64,000 nucleotides of DNA from assembly GCF_965228935.1 (NCBI RefSeq), contig NZ_OZ245846.1:2418001-2482000 (forward strand), in the 5' to 3' direction. The notes beneath the pieces are model-generated. The model saw only the letters and a list, made by a program, of their open reading frames with translations, did no database searches and had not been told where the DNA came from. Position 1 is the first letter of the stretch, and every line of letters starts with the position of its first letter. Both the position numbers and the translations under genes were made by a program. The DNA comes from Ulvibacterium sp965228935. Its GTDB lineage: Bacteria > Bacteroidota > Bacteroidia > Flavobacteriales > Flavobacteriaceae. Shown piece after piece: positions 50,263 through 59,231 of the stretch.

Positions 50263-50877
50263 CTACTTTAATTGTTTGCGAAATTCTTCATTGATATCAT
50301 GAATATAGGTTAAGACCGCTTCCCGTCCAATTCCCTTGGTGGACGAAGTGATAAAATGGGTAGGCGCTTCCTCCCAGACACCCTCCAATAGTTTTTGGAT
50401 ATATGCATCGGCGCGAGACTCGAGATCCTGGGGTTTCAATTTATCCGCTTTGGTAAAAATGATGGCAAAGGGGATGGCATGTTCCCCCATCCATTGCATA
50501 AATTCCAAGTCTATCTTTTGGGGGTCATGGCGAATATCGATCAATATAAAGGCGCAGACCAATTGCCTGCGTTTACGGAAATAGTCCGTGATGTACTTCT
50601 GAAATGTTTTCTTTTCCTTTTTTGAAACGCGGGCATAACCATAACCGGGAAGATCCACCAAAAACCAGTTGTCATTGATTTTAAAGTGATTGATCAGTTG
50701 GGTCTTTCCGGGTCGTCCGGAAGTCTTGGCCAGGCTTTTCCGTTGTACGAGCATATTGATCAGGGACGATTTACCGACATTGGATCGACCAATAAAGGCG
50801 TACTCTGGCAAGGGTTCATTGGGACATTGGGCCACCTTGGAGTTGCTCATCACAAAATGGGCCGACTTTATTTTCAT
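50263..50877 (-). CDS. engB: Ribosome biogenesis GTP-binding protein EngB (YsxC/YihA)
   Basis: 204-residue single-domain GTPase. The G1 loop is GRSNVGKSS (30-38), G3 is DLPGYG, G4 is FTKADKLKP and G5 falls in ITSSTKGIG. EngB/YsxC assists assembly of the large ribosomal subunit. The alpha/beta hydrolase gene lies just upstream on the same strand (12-base gap), so the two may be co-transcribed. Confidence 0.95.
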   Translation of the reverse strand: MKIKSAHFVMSNSKVAQCPNEPLPEYAFIGRSNVGKSSLINMLVQRKSLAKTSGRPGKTQLINHFKINDNWFLVDLPGYGYARVSKKEKKTFQKYITDYFRKRRQLVCAFILIDIRHDPQKIDLEFMQWMGEHAIPFAIIFTKADKLKPQDLESRADAYIQKLLEGVWEEAPTHFITSSTKGIGREAVLTYIHDINEEFRKQLK

Positions 50878-50889
50878 GGAATAAACCTT

Positions 50890-51654
50890 TTAGAAATTGC
50901 GTTTCTCCAGCCAGGCATCCAGGATTTTGTTGAATTCTTCCGGATGCTCCATCATTGGGGCGTGGCCACATTTCTTAATCCAGAACAATTCGGAATCCGG
51001 CAAGAGCTCATGGAAATCCTCGGCCACGTTTGGTGGTGTAACGTTATCGTCCTCTCCCCATATAATGCAGGTAGGGGTGTGCATTTTTGGGAGGTCCTTT
51101 GCCATATTGTGGCGTATGGCACTTTTGGCAATGGCCAAAGTCTTTACGATCTTATTTCGGTCGTTGACCGTGGCGAAGACTTCATCCACGATTTCCTTGG
51201 TGGCCACTTTTGGGTCGTAGAAGACATTTTGGGCCTTCTTTTTAATGAATTCATAGTCCCCACGTCTCGGGTAACCATCCCCCATGGCACTCTCATAAAG
51301 CCCCGAACTTCCGGTGATTACAAGTGCCTTTATCCTTTCCGGATACAGTTTGGTGTACAAAAGACCTATATGCCCACCCAAGGAGTTTCCCAAAAGAATG
51401 ACGTCCTTTAGTCCCTTGAACTGTATGAACCCCTCCAAAAATTTAGCAAACTGCTTTACATTGGTCTTTAGAAGCGGCATATCGTAAATGGGCAGTTCTG
51501 GAACCAGTACCTTATATCCTTTCTGGGGAAAATGGTCGGTAACACCATGGAAATTACTTAATCCTCCCATAAGACCGTGTAATATAATAATAGGGGCACC
51601 TTCCCCCACTTCAATATACCGGTATTTTCCTTCTGTTGTAAGCTGTTCTTCCAT
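50890..51654 (-). CDS. Alpha/beta hydrolase
   Basis: 254-residue alpha/beta hydrolase. The oxyanion HG is in ILHGLMGG, the nucleophile Ser91 in LLGNSLGGH, the acid probably in WGEDDNVTPP and the catalytic His in KKCGHAPMMEHPEEF. There is no signal peptide, so it is cytoplasmic. The substrate is unknown; relatives include C-C bond hydrolases and esterases. Confidence 0.87.
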   Translation of the reverse strand: MEEQLTTEGKYRYIEVGEGAPIIILHGLMGGLSNFHGVTDHFPQKGYKVLVPELPIYDMPLLKTNVKQFAKFLEGFIQFKGLKDVILLGNSLGGHIGLLYTKLYPERIKALVITGSSGLYESAMGDGYPRRGDYEFIKKKAQNVFYDPKVATKEIVDEVFATVNDRNKIVKTLAIAKSAIRHNMAKDLPKMHTPTCIIWGEDDNVTPPNVAEDFHELLPDSELFWIKKCGHAPMMEHPEEFNKILDAWLEKRNF

Positions 51655-51860
51655 CCAGGATACTTCGGGTGCTTGCTGGCAAATATAGACATTTCCATAA
51701 AATAGGTATGGATTCGTATTGGGGCCAGAGATTTAACATTCCAAACTTTATTTTTTGGGCACCCTAACCTATTTTCTATCAAATATAAAAAATGGGGGAG
51801 CACTTTTTTGGTAAAATAAGGATTTTTAAAAAGAACAAAAAGTATTCCGAGTCCCAATGC

Positions 51861-53654
51861 TTATTCTACTAGAAAGGACTCGGAAATGGATACAGGTTTT
51901 CCCTCTTGGGTAAACCCTTCGAGCGATATTTCATATTCACCACTATTGTCGGAGGTATAGAAAATCAAGCAGGTTTGGTCTTCTCCTAATTTCAAGTTGG
52001 GTTTCCATAACAGTTGGTGCCGATAATCGGGTAATCTTGTCGTCTTAGGTTGTTCGCCATAATCCTGAAAATAATATCGTTTTAAGGAAATAGGATTGTC
52101 TATTTTGACTTGCTGTACATAATCAAGTTTCGTTTTGGATAGGAAATCACCTTCTTTGGTCTTGATGGACACAATGCCCTTGTACCTTTGCGGACCAAAG
52201 TAGTACTCTTTCCTGGATATTCCGATACTTTCAATTCCTTTAACATCATAGGCGACCAAACTGGAAAGATCTTCCAATGGCAGACCATCCACTAAAACCA
52301 ATGGTGTATCGTAGTGCCCTAAAAGATACGTATCGTCGCTCCGCACCAAAAATTTGTATTGACCCTTGATCCTTCTGAACATTACACCATTGATCAATTC
52401 AACTACGGTTTCCCTTAAAGTCGAAAAGCGTGTATAATCATCCAAAATATAGGTATCCTCCAATTTATGGTAAACTGGCAATTCTGAATCGATACCTACC
52501 GTACTATCCGGCTTTTGTTCAAAATAGGCGTTTTCTACTTGATTGTAAATGCTACGCTCAAGAATCAAGGGGTTTAGGTTTGGGGCAACGGATAATTCTT
52601 GAAAATCGAGATTGTCATAGTTGGGCCGGGGAAGGGAATCCAGCAGAATGTGCCATTGATCTTTAGTGTCTCCCAACACCTGTAGAGCGGCCTTGTTATT
52701 TCGATCGGACAGGGCAAGATTGGAACGAAATGCACCTTCCCTATCGGTATTTACAATATGTATGATTGGATTGTCCCCAAAAAAAGAAAGACTTACTTTG
52801 CCGTGGGCCATAGGGGTGTTGTCCGCTCTGGAAACTACCTTTCCTGATAGAAGCTCCCCGCGTAGTTCCGGTAAGTAAACACTGTCATTTATCGCTACTT
52901 TATACGATTCTTTGCTATCGGAGTTTCTGGAAAAATGGGTTGCAGTAGTTTTGGAGTCGGGCATTTCCCTATACTTTTTGCGTACGGAAAGCGAGTAATT
53001 TCCACGGACTTGATCGTCCGATTCGGTGCCGATCGTTAAGGACACCTCTTCCCGCTTGCCATATTTTGCTTTGTCCGATTCAATCCTTAAAAAAGGAGAA
53101 TTCTCGGATGTTACCGTGGAATCCGAGGTGTTGGGCTTATCTAGATTTTGAGCAGGTTGCTCCCTATTTTTTACTTGGGAAGATTCGGTTTTGGGAAGTT
53201 CCTGATATGGATTTATGATATTAATATCGGCCGTAAACAAATCCTGGCCTTTGGAATTGAACATCCATTGGGTATAACCTATCAATTTATAACTTCCTGA
53301 GGGAACGGTAGTGGGGATAAAGAAATCTCCCTGGCCCATACCTGATCTAAGAGGTATCTTATGCCTAAAAACCAAGTTTTTGTCCTTGCCCACTAATTCT
53401 ACATAGCCGATTTTACTAATAGGGCTAGGGGTCAAGTCGCTGCCTTGGAGGCAATACATTTTATAATACAAATACTCGCCTACGAGCAATAAAGGATCAT
53501 TGTAATGCACAAAAATGGCTTCCCTTGGAATGCTTTTGAAGCCTTCAATTTCTTCTTTGGAACTTGTTCGATATTGTCCGTGACTAAAATACGACACTGC
53601 AGACAGTAACGTATAAATAAGAACCGATCGTTGTATGTTCCTTTTAGTATTCAT
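51861..53654 (-). CDS. Large exported protein linked to a TonB receptor (MG2/plug-like domains)
   Basis: 597 residues from the ATG at 53654, which overlaps the previous stop as ATGA; a TTG three codons upstream is less likely. It has a Sec signal (ending FSHGQ), a beta-sandwich N-terminal region (IFVHYNDPLLLVGEYLYYKMYC) like the MG2-type domains of Bacteroidota proteins, a serine/asparagine-rich linker (about 160-195), a carboxypeptidase-regulatory-like segment (GKVVSRADNTPMAHGKVSLSF) and a TonB-plug-like segment (PLVLVDGLPLEDLSSLVAYDVKGIESIGI). It contains plug-like elements but no barrel of its own. Last gene of the TonB operon; probably periplasmic or surface-associated. Confidence 0.75.
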   Translation of the reverse strand: MNTKRNIQRSVLIYTLLSAVSYFSHGQYRTSSKEEIEGFKSIPREAIFVHYNDPLLLVGEYLYYKMYCLQGSDLTPSPISKIGYVELVGKDKNLVFRHKIPLRSGMGQGDFFIPTTVPSGSYKLIGYTQWMFNSKGQDLFTADINIINPYQELPKTESSQVKNREQPAQNLDKPNTSDSTVTSENSPFLRIESDKAKYGKREEVSLTIGTESDDQVRGNYSLSVRKKYREMPDSKTTATHFSRNSDSKESYKVAINDSVYLPELRGELLSGKVVSRADNTPMAHGKVSLSFFGDNPIIHIVNTDREGAFRSNLALSDRNNKAALQVLGDTKDQWHILLDSLPRPNYDNLDFQELSVAPNLNPLILERSIYNQVENAYFEQKPDSTVGIDSELPVYHKLEDTYILDDYTRFSTLRETVVELINGVMFRRIKGQYKFLVRSDDTYLLGHYDTPLVLVDGLPLEDLSSLVAYDVKGIESIGISRKEYYFGPQRYKGIVSIKTKEGDFLSKTKLDYVQQVKIDNPISLKRYYFQDYGEQPKTTRLPDYRHQLLWKPNLKLGEDQTCLIFYTSDNSGEYEISLEGFTQEGKPVSISESFLVE

Positions 53655-54820
53655 TCTTCCCAAAAATCAGGCACTTCTTCAGGGCCGAACACTGTACAGT
53701 CCCCACATATTTTAGGTTGTGCAACATAGTCCGGTGAGCCCTCCACGAAATTAAAAAAGCTCACCCTATCCGCTTTTACTAATGGTACCACTTCTGCCGG
53801 AGTAGTCACAAATTGCCTGCATTCATCTATAAAAGGGGGTAAATCCGAATCGGGAAAAAAATCAGTATAGTTAAAGAATGCTCTTTTCTCGGAAACGGAG
53901 GAAAGTTCAAAAATACCTATGACCCTTTCATCTTCATTGTCCTCGGAAAGAATATTTCCGTTAATAAAACCGGGCTGGCTTTCTGAAAACAAACTTTCAG
54001 ATTCCGAGAATTCCCTAAGTTTTTCATAAAAGTCATAAGCTTGTTTTGACAGTACATATTGTCTGACCAAAATACTATACCGGTGTGAGATAATAAAATT
54101 GTCCTTCCTTAAAAACCTTATGTTAAAGCCTATTACCCTATCTTCTGTTATCCCTGTGGTTTTAGTCAGAATTATGCTGTTGGAAATATTGGTGGCATAA
54201 CACGTTCTTTTATCCGTTGTTCGTTGGCGAACCTCAACCCTATTTTCGGAAACCAGAACGAATTCTCCAGGACTCCATTTCGGTACCACAACTCTATAAG
54301 TCTCTTCGAATTCATACTTATAGTAGATTGAATTTCCGGTCGGGTCAAAACTATCTACAAAGATTCCCACACCATCAAGACCACTAGAACTATTCGTTCT
54401 TTGGGAGTATACAGCATCTATTTGGGTGGTCTGCGGTAGTTCTACTGCTCTGGAAGTATACGACCTACCATTAGCGAGTGTTACAAATAATCGATATGCT
54501 ATGCCAGGCTCCGGGGCAAAGGCTGCATCTGAAGTATATCTTCCCGGTTCCGTTTCGGTAAATGGATATTGTTGTTGGTCATCATCAACAATACGGACCG
54601 TGGCATTGGATTCTACCTTGGGCTCCTCTTCCCCTTGGGTGGATCGGCTTAGAAAAATCTCATGGTTTTTTAGTTCATTAGTAATCGTGGCATCAACGAC
54701 CAAAAGACTGTCCGAAGGAGGTATTTCCGGTAAGAAAGGTTCCGTGCAGCCCCACAAAATGATGTACACCAAAAAAAAGGTAAAAATCATTTGTCTATAT
54801 TTTGAGAGCTTCACGTTCAT
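53651..54820 (-). CDS. DUF4249 lipoprotein, TonB receptor partner
   Basis: 389 residues: lipoprotein signal MIFTFFLVYIILWGC (Cys25), then an Ig-like beta domain (SLLVVDATITNE, YRLFVTLANGRSY) and a C-terminal beta-rich part with a Cys pair (ICGDCTVFG) near the end. This is the DUF4249 family, which is typically encoded next to TonB-dependent receptors in Bacteroidota and may form part of the ligand-binding surface complex, like a non-SusD partner. It starts 13 bases after the receptor stop. Confidence 0.85.
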   Translation of the reverse strand: MNVKLSKYRQMIFTFFLVYIILWGCTEPFLPEIPPSDSLLVVDATITNELKNHEIFLSRSTQGEEEPKVESNATVRIVDDDQQQYPFTETEPGRYTSDAAFAPEPGIAYRLFVTLANGRSYTSRAVELPQTTQIDAVYSQRTNSSSGLDGVGIFVDSFDPTGNSIYYKYEFEETYRVVVPKWSPGEFVLVSENRVEVRQRTTDKRTCYATNISNSIILTKTTGITEDRVIGFNIRFLRKDNFIISHRYSILVRQYVLSKQAYDFYEKLREFSESESLFSESQPGFINGNILSEDNEDERVIGIFELSSVSEKRAFFNYTDFFPDSDLPPFIDECRQFVTTPAEVVPLVKADRVSFFNFVEGSPDYVAQPKICGDCTVFGPEEVPDFWEE

Positions 54821-54833
54821 GGATATATTAGAT

Positions 54834-57599
54834 TCAAAATTTAAAATTATAGGTTATGGTAGGCACCGGAATAGCAAAAATGGAACTTTTAAAAGCCTGT
54901 AACGACCCATCCTCGGTGACAAAAAAGACCGAAAATGGATTGTTTCTACCCAGTACGTTGTACACCGAAATATTCCAAAAGCTATGGGCAAATTTCTTGA
55001 TCTTGTGGTTCCCTTCCACATTGAAACTCAGGTCTAACCTATAGAAGTCCGGGATCCGAAACTTATTTCGGTCACTGAACAGTGCATATTCCGCACCATC
55101 CAGGAAATAAGAACCTATGGGAAAGGTAACCGGTCTTCCCGTTTGGTATACAAAATTGGCCGAGAAACTAAAACGCTTGGTCAGTTTATAATTGGTCACT
55201 AAACTGATGTCATGGGGTTTGTCAAAATTAGCGGGGAAGTACTCGCCATTGTTGATCCGTTCCTCGGGAAATTCACTATCCAACTTTATAAAGGAACGGG
55301 AATAGGTGTAGCCCAGCCATCCATTTAAGCGTCCTTCTTTTTTCTTCAAAAGGAATTCCACCCCGTAGGCCTTTCCTTCGCCCTGTAATACTTCGGTCTC
55401 AATGTTTTCATTTAGCAGTAATTGGGACCCGACCTTATAATCAAGAATGTTTTTGGATCTTTTATAGTAACTCTCCAAGCTTAGCTCGTAACTATCATCA
55501 TCAAAATTCTTGAACAGCCCCAACGAAATCTGATTGGCCCTTTGGGGCTCAATATTGATGTCCGATAGCTTCCAGGTATCGGTAGGCGATACTGTGGTAT
55601 TACTGGATAAGGTATGTATGTACTGAAGCGTATTGTTGTAGCTGGCCTTTATGGAAAAATCAGGGGTTAAAAAGTAACGACCGGACACCCTACCTTCCGG
55701 GCCGCCATAGGTCTCGATAATCTCATTATTCCCAAATTCCCGAACTTCCAACAGGGTTCCTTCGCTTCTGGGCAACCCAACTTCATATATCCTTTGGGAC
55801 GATGCTCCAAGTGCGGCATAGAAAGAATAGCGTAGACCTATATCAAACGATAATTTTGGGCTTACCGTAAAATTATCCGAAATGAACAAGGCGGATTCCA
55901 ATCCCTTTTCCCTTTGCAAACTGAGCGGTTCAATAATGGATTGGCTGCCGACAGGCTCAATATCCCCAGGATCTACAAAATATAATTTGCTGGACAGGCC
56001 ATAGTTGATCTTATGCGATTTCCCTAGAAGCTTTAGCATGTTCAATTTGAGCTCCGTCTCGTTGATGCGATATCCCAAATCGAAATCCCTATCGGAATTG
56101 GCCTCAAAATCAATCCCGAAACCATATTCGCTATTGGAAAGCGATACGTTGGCGGAGTTTTTTTCGTTGATTTGATGATTCCATTTTAGGGATATCAATC
56201 GATTGCTATAGCTGAATATGGAATCCGACGTAATACTAAAGGCATCCCTGCTAAAATATGCGGTGGCCGAAATGTTGTTCCTTTCATCGATGCGATCGTT
56301 GTATTTCGCAATGACATCATAAAATGAGGCCTGGCTGTTTCTCAGTGATTCATCGTCCAGGGATCTCAATATCCAATTGGAGTAAGTGGTTCTTCCCCCG
56401 ACCAAAATACCAGACTTATCCTTTACAAGGGGCATTTCTAGGGTGAGGTTACTCGTAACCGGCCCAAGAGAGGCTTCCCCGGAGAATTTTTTGGTATTGG
56501 CGTCCTTGGTGGTAATGTCAAAGACCGAGGATAAACGCCCACCATATTCCGCGGGAATACTTCCCTTATAAATGGTGATTGCACCTGTGGTAAAAGGATT
56601 CAAGGCGGAAAAAATGCCAAAAAAATGGGCTGGATTATAGAGTACGGCATTATCCAACAATATCAGGTTTTGATCGGTAGCCCCGCCCCTTACATTATAT
56701 CCTGCGGCACCTTCCCCGGCATTGGTGATTCCCGGCAATGTTATTGCCGTTTTAAGAATATCGCGTTCCCCCAACACCAGGGGAATACTCTTTATTTCGG
56801 CAATATCAATTTCCACTACTCCGGTAACTACCTTTTCTACATTTCTCAACCGGTTGCTTTCAACGACTACCTCATCCAATTGCTCTGCACTTTCTCCGGG
56901 GTCAAAATCCAGCTGGCCGTTATTGTACATAATCACCCGTTTTTCCAAGGTTTCTATACCAATGCCTTTGGTTTGGAGTACGTTTACCCCTGCGGGAAGC
57001 TCTATTTCATAAAAGCCATTGGCATCCGTGCTTACCCCCTTGGAGCCTCCTTTGACCACAATGGCCAAGTTTTGAATAGGTTTTCCAGTAACCTTGTCCC
57101 TCACACGGCCGGATAGGGTAAAAATTCGCCGACCAATATTTTTTCGCTCCCTTCCAATACGTACGATTTCTATATCCCGCCCTGTATCTTGTTTCTCTTC
57201 CAGATAAAAGTAGGAGGGAGCCTCGCTTATTTCCGTGGTGTCCTCAGTTACCGCTGTGGTGCTTTCATAAAAACTAGGGTGGAGTTCATCCCGTATTACA
57301 GTATTTCGGGTCAATATAATGGTACGGTCGTCCAGAATGAAAAAATTGATAACGGTTTCCTTAAAAACATCCTGGAGGATGGCGGTCAAGGAAGCGTTTT
57401 GATACATACCGGAAATTAAATCGGTGCCCAACCATTGTTCTACAAAGTAAAAATGATATCCGGAAACTTCCTCTAATTTTTCCAAGACCTCTAATCGGGA
57501 CGCTTCGGTAAAAACAAGGTCTATTTTTGTGGTATCGCTCTGCGCCACGGACCTGTTAAAAGAGAGGAATACACATATGGAAAAGATTAAAAGCCTCAT
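54834..57599 (-). CDS. TonB-dependent outer-membrane receptor with STN domain
   Basis: 921 residues: Sec signal (1-19), a secretin/TonB short N-terminal (STN) domain (about 25-100; ASRLEVLEKLEEVSGYHFYF), a carboxypeptidase-regulatory-like domain (about 160-245; GRVRDKVTGKPIQNLAIVVKG), a plug (about 260-365; AGYNVRGGATDQNLILLDNAVLYNPAHFFGIF) and a 22-strand type barrel ending in Phe (YNFKF). The STN domain usually signals to a FecR-type anti-sigma, but no fecI/fecR pair adjoins here. The imported substrate is unknown. The stop overlaps the hypothetical gene downstream in position by 4 bases (ATGA). Confidence 0.9.
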   Translation of the reverse strand: MRLLIFSICVFLSFNRSVAQSDTTKIDLVFTEASRLEVLEKLEEVSGYHFYFVEQWLGTDLISGMYQNASLTAILQDVFKETVINFFILDDRTIILTRNTVIRDELHPSFYESTTAVTEDTTEISEAPSYFYLEEKQDTGRDIEIVRIGRERKNIGRRIFTLSGRVRDKVTGKPIQNLAIVVKGGSKGVSTDANGFYEIELPAGVNVLQTKGIGIETLEKRVIMYNNGQLDFDPGESAEQLDEVVVESNRLRNVEKVVTGVVEIDIAEIKSIPLVLGERDILKTAITLPGITNAGEGAAGYNVRGGATDQNLILLDNAVLYNPAHFFGIFSALNPFTTGAITIYKGSIPAEYGGRLSSVFDITTKDANTKKFSGEASLGPVTSNLTLEMPLVKDKSGILVGGRTTYSNWILRSLDDESLRNSQASFYDVIAKYNDRIDERNNISATAYFSRDAFSITSDSIFSYSNRLISLKWNHQINEKNSANVSLSNSEYGFGIDFEANSDRDFDLGYRINETELKLNMLKLLGKSHKINYGLSSKLYFVDPGDIEPVGSQSIIEPLSLQREKGLESALFISDNFTVSPKLSFDIGLRYSFYAALGASSQRIYEVGLPRSEGTLLEVREFGNNEIIETYGGPEGRVSGRYFLTPDFSIKASYNNTLQYIHTLSSNTTVSPTDTWKLSDINIEPQRANQISLGLFKNFDDDSYELSLESYYKRSKNILDYKVGSQLLLNENIETEVLQGEGKAYGVEFLLKKKEGRLNGWLGYTYSRSFIKLDSEFPEERINNGEYFPANFDKPHDISLVTNYKLTKRFSFSANFVYQTGRPVTFPIGSYFLDGAEYALFSDRNKFRIPDFYRLDLSFNVEGNHKIKKFAHSFWNISVYNVLGRNNPFSVFFVTEDGSLQAFKSSIFAIPVPTITYNFKF

Positions 57600-58351
57600 T
57601 GGTTCATGGCTTCATCCTTTTTTGAGGTCAATAAGGTATCCATATATGTAAATACCGATATCAATTGATTCTCAAAACGTACATTCAACTGCGTTTCCAA
57701 GAAACTGTTCAGTTGTAACGTATGTTCTGGAAACAACGCTTTTACATGGCCCATTTTTTTGAGCAGGTGGTATCCATTAGTGTAATGGATCACAAATTCG
57801 GGACTTAATTCTTTAAATTCATAGAAAACCAAGTTTTCGCCTAACTTTTCGATCAATAGTTTACGATGTTTTTTTAATAACGTGAATGCGGGTTTTTCTA
57901 AAAGGATCTCATAAAAACCGGCATCGATTTTTTTATTGCCGGCTTTGAGACTATCGATTTTTGTAAACTTATGTTCGCCAATAGAAAAGCTGTCGATTTT
58001 ATCCTTGTACAGCTGTAGTATTCCCCCTCCTAATTTGTTGGCGACTTTCATTAGCAACTCATCTTCATAGACGTTGTATTTGAGATTGAGCGAATAATAA
58101 GGGAGATTATCAATAACGACCTCGCCTGATGTGAAATTTGGGGAAGGAAAAAATTTCGATTTTTTGCTTTTTGCCCTATGCTTTTCGACGTAAACGGCTC
58201 CATAGTGTATTTCCTGGTTTTCAATGCCTATGGTAGTATCGAACCAGTTATAATAGGGACTTAGATCTTCTTTGGCCTGTGCCTTACCAGCAATGGGAAA
58301 TAGAATTAGAACGGCAAGAAGGTAAATTACCACGAAATCGCCATTTTTCAT
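57596..58351 (-). CDS. Exported protein heading a TonB receptor operon
   Basis: 251 residues from the ATG at 58351, chosen because it starts a normal signal peptide (VVIYLLAVLILFPIAGKAQ); the in-frame extension to 58396 has two Cys and no better signal. The mature protein is mixed alpha/beta and rich in Lys and Tyr, with no recognised domain. Its stop overlaps the TonB receptor start by 4 bases, and it is the first gene of the operon, so it probably functions with the receptor. Confidence 0.72.
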   Translation of the reverse strand: MKNGDFVVIYLLAVLILFPIAGKAQAKEDLSPYYNWFDTTIGIENQEIHYGAVYVEKHRAKSKKSKFFPSPNFTSGEVVIDNLPYYSLNLKYNVYEDELLMKVANKLGGGILQLYKDKIDSFSIGEHKFTKIDSLKAGNKKIDAGFYEILLEKPAFTLLKKHRKLLIEKLGENLVFYEFKELSPEFVIHYTNGYHLLKKMGHVKALFPEHTLQLNSFLETQLNVRFENQLISVFTYMDTLLTSKKDEAMNQ

Positions 58352-58685
58352 CAACGGAATATAGAGGTAATCTTGATTGCAAAGGAGGAAACACATTTTT
58401 TATTAAAAATAGAAATCGCAAGACTAAGATTGCTCGTGATTTGTCTTTTAAATATAGACTATTTATTCATAAGCACATCACAAAAAGTGTAGCTTAACAA
58501 AAACAGCGGTCGCCCCTTCAAAATCCAAATAGATTTTTAGAATAAAATCTTCAAATACGGCTTTCCCAAATAAATGAGGTATCCATTTTTCACACGGTGT
58601 ACTCAAATTCTATTGCTCTTTTTTACAATGAATTGCTACCAAATGACGTCAATTTGCTTCAAAAAATGCCATTTTTATTAACAAA

Positions 58686-58710
58686 GTGGTTTTTTGTGGT
58701 AAATTGTGGT
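58686..58710 (+). promoter_or_regulatory. Three phased GTGGT repeats (putative MraZ boxes)
   Basis: GTGGT occurs at 58686-58690, 58696-58700 and 58706-58710, exactly 10 bases apart. In Escherichia coli MraZ binds three GTGGG-type (TGGG) repeats separated by 5 bases ahead of its own gene. The spacing and position just upstream of the mraZ promoter match; the last base of the repeat unit differs. Confidence 0.75.
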
Positions 58711-58721
58711 AATAATTTCTA

Positions 58722-58729
58722 TATATTTG
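58722..58729 (+). promoter_or_regulatory. -7 promoter element of the mraZ/dcw cluster
   Basis: TATATTTG, an exact TAnnTTTG match, 11 bases after the third GTGGT repeat and 28 bases before the TTG start of mraZ. Confidence 0.6.
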
Positions 58730-58757
58730 AGTTATTAAAAGTAGAACCGGCCATACT

Positions 58758-59231
58758 TTGGATATTTATTTTTTTGGGACATACGACTGTAAGGCTGATG
58801 CCAAGGGTAGGGTAAAACTACCTGTTACCCTATTGAACCAGATGACACCCATACGAAACGAGGGCTTTGTCATTAAGCGTTCCATGTATGATAATTGTTT
58901 GGAATTATACCCTATGGGAGAATGGAATACGGTCATGAAGGAATTAAATACCAAGAGCAGGTACGAACCGGAAAATTTGGAGTTTATACGAAAATATACG
59001 GCGGGGTTAAGGCCAGTTGAAATAGATAGTGCCGGAAGGTTATTGATACCTAAAAATTTGATTACCACCGTTGGGATTACCAAGGAGGTGGTGCTCGCCT
59101 CCATTAACAAGAACTTGGAAATATGGGACAAGGCGTTATACGAGGATTCCATAAAAGCACCTGCGGAGGAGAATGCAAAATTGGCCAGAAAGGTCATGGG
59201 CAATGAAAAGCCCAAGGACGATGTATCATAA
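58758..59231 (+). CDS. mraZ: Division/cell wall cluster transcriptional regulator MraZ
   Basis: 157-residue MraZ with two tandem SpoVT/AbrB-like domains: GTYDCKADAKGRVKLP (first repeat) and EIDSAGRLLIPKNL (second, with the DxxGR signature). In the family it binds direct repeats upstream of its own gene and represses the dcw cluster. The start is TTG at 58758, placed 22 bases or so after the predicted transcription start. Its last 11 bases overlap the rsmH start. Confidence 0.93.
   Translation: MDIYFFGTYDCKADAKGRVKLPVTLLNQMTPIRNEGFVIKRSMYDNCLELYPMGEWNTVMKELNTKSRYEPENLEFIRKYTAGLRPVEIDSAGRLLIPKNLITTVGITKEVVLASINKNLEIWDKALYEDSIKAPAEENAKLARKVMGNEKPKDDVS

Larger units (their letters stand above)
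58352..58757. other. Intergenic region between TonB operon and dcw cluster
   Basis: 406 bases without a credible gene. It contains a 7-pair AT-rich hairpin (58531-58537 with 58544-58550), two TonB-side AT-rich tracts, and at its right end the mraZ control region: three phased GTGGT repeats and an exact -7 element (listed separately). No tRNA or riboswitch was seen. Confidence 0.7.

Noticed and set aside
51558..51857. Minus-strand open frame of about 99 codons between the alpha/beta hydrolase and the TonB operon
   Set aside because: It overlaps the hydrolase N-terminus in another frame and has no recognisable domain, signal or conserved pattern; the 207-base gap is AT-rich with no convincing gene.
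59173..59220. Upstream start for RsmH
   Set aside because: The extra 16 residues lie within mraZ in another frame; the family N-terminus begins at 59221.
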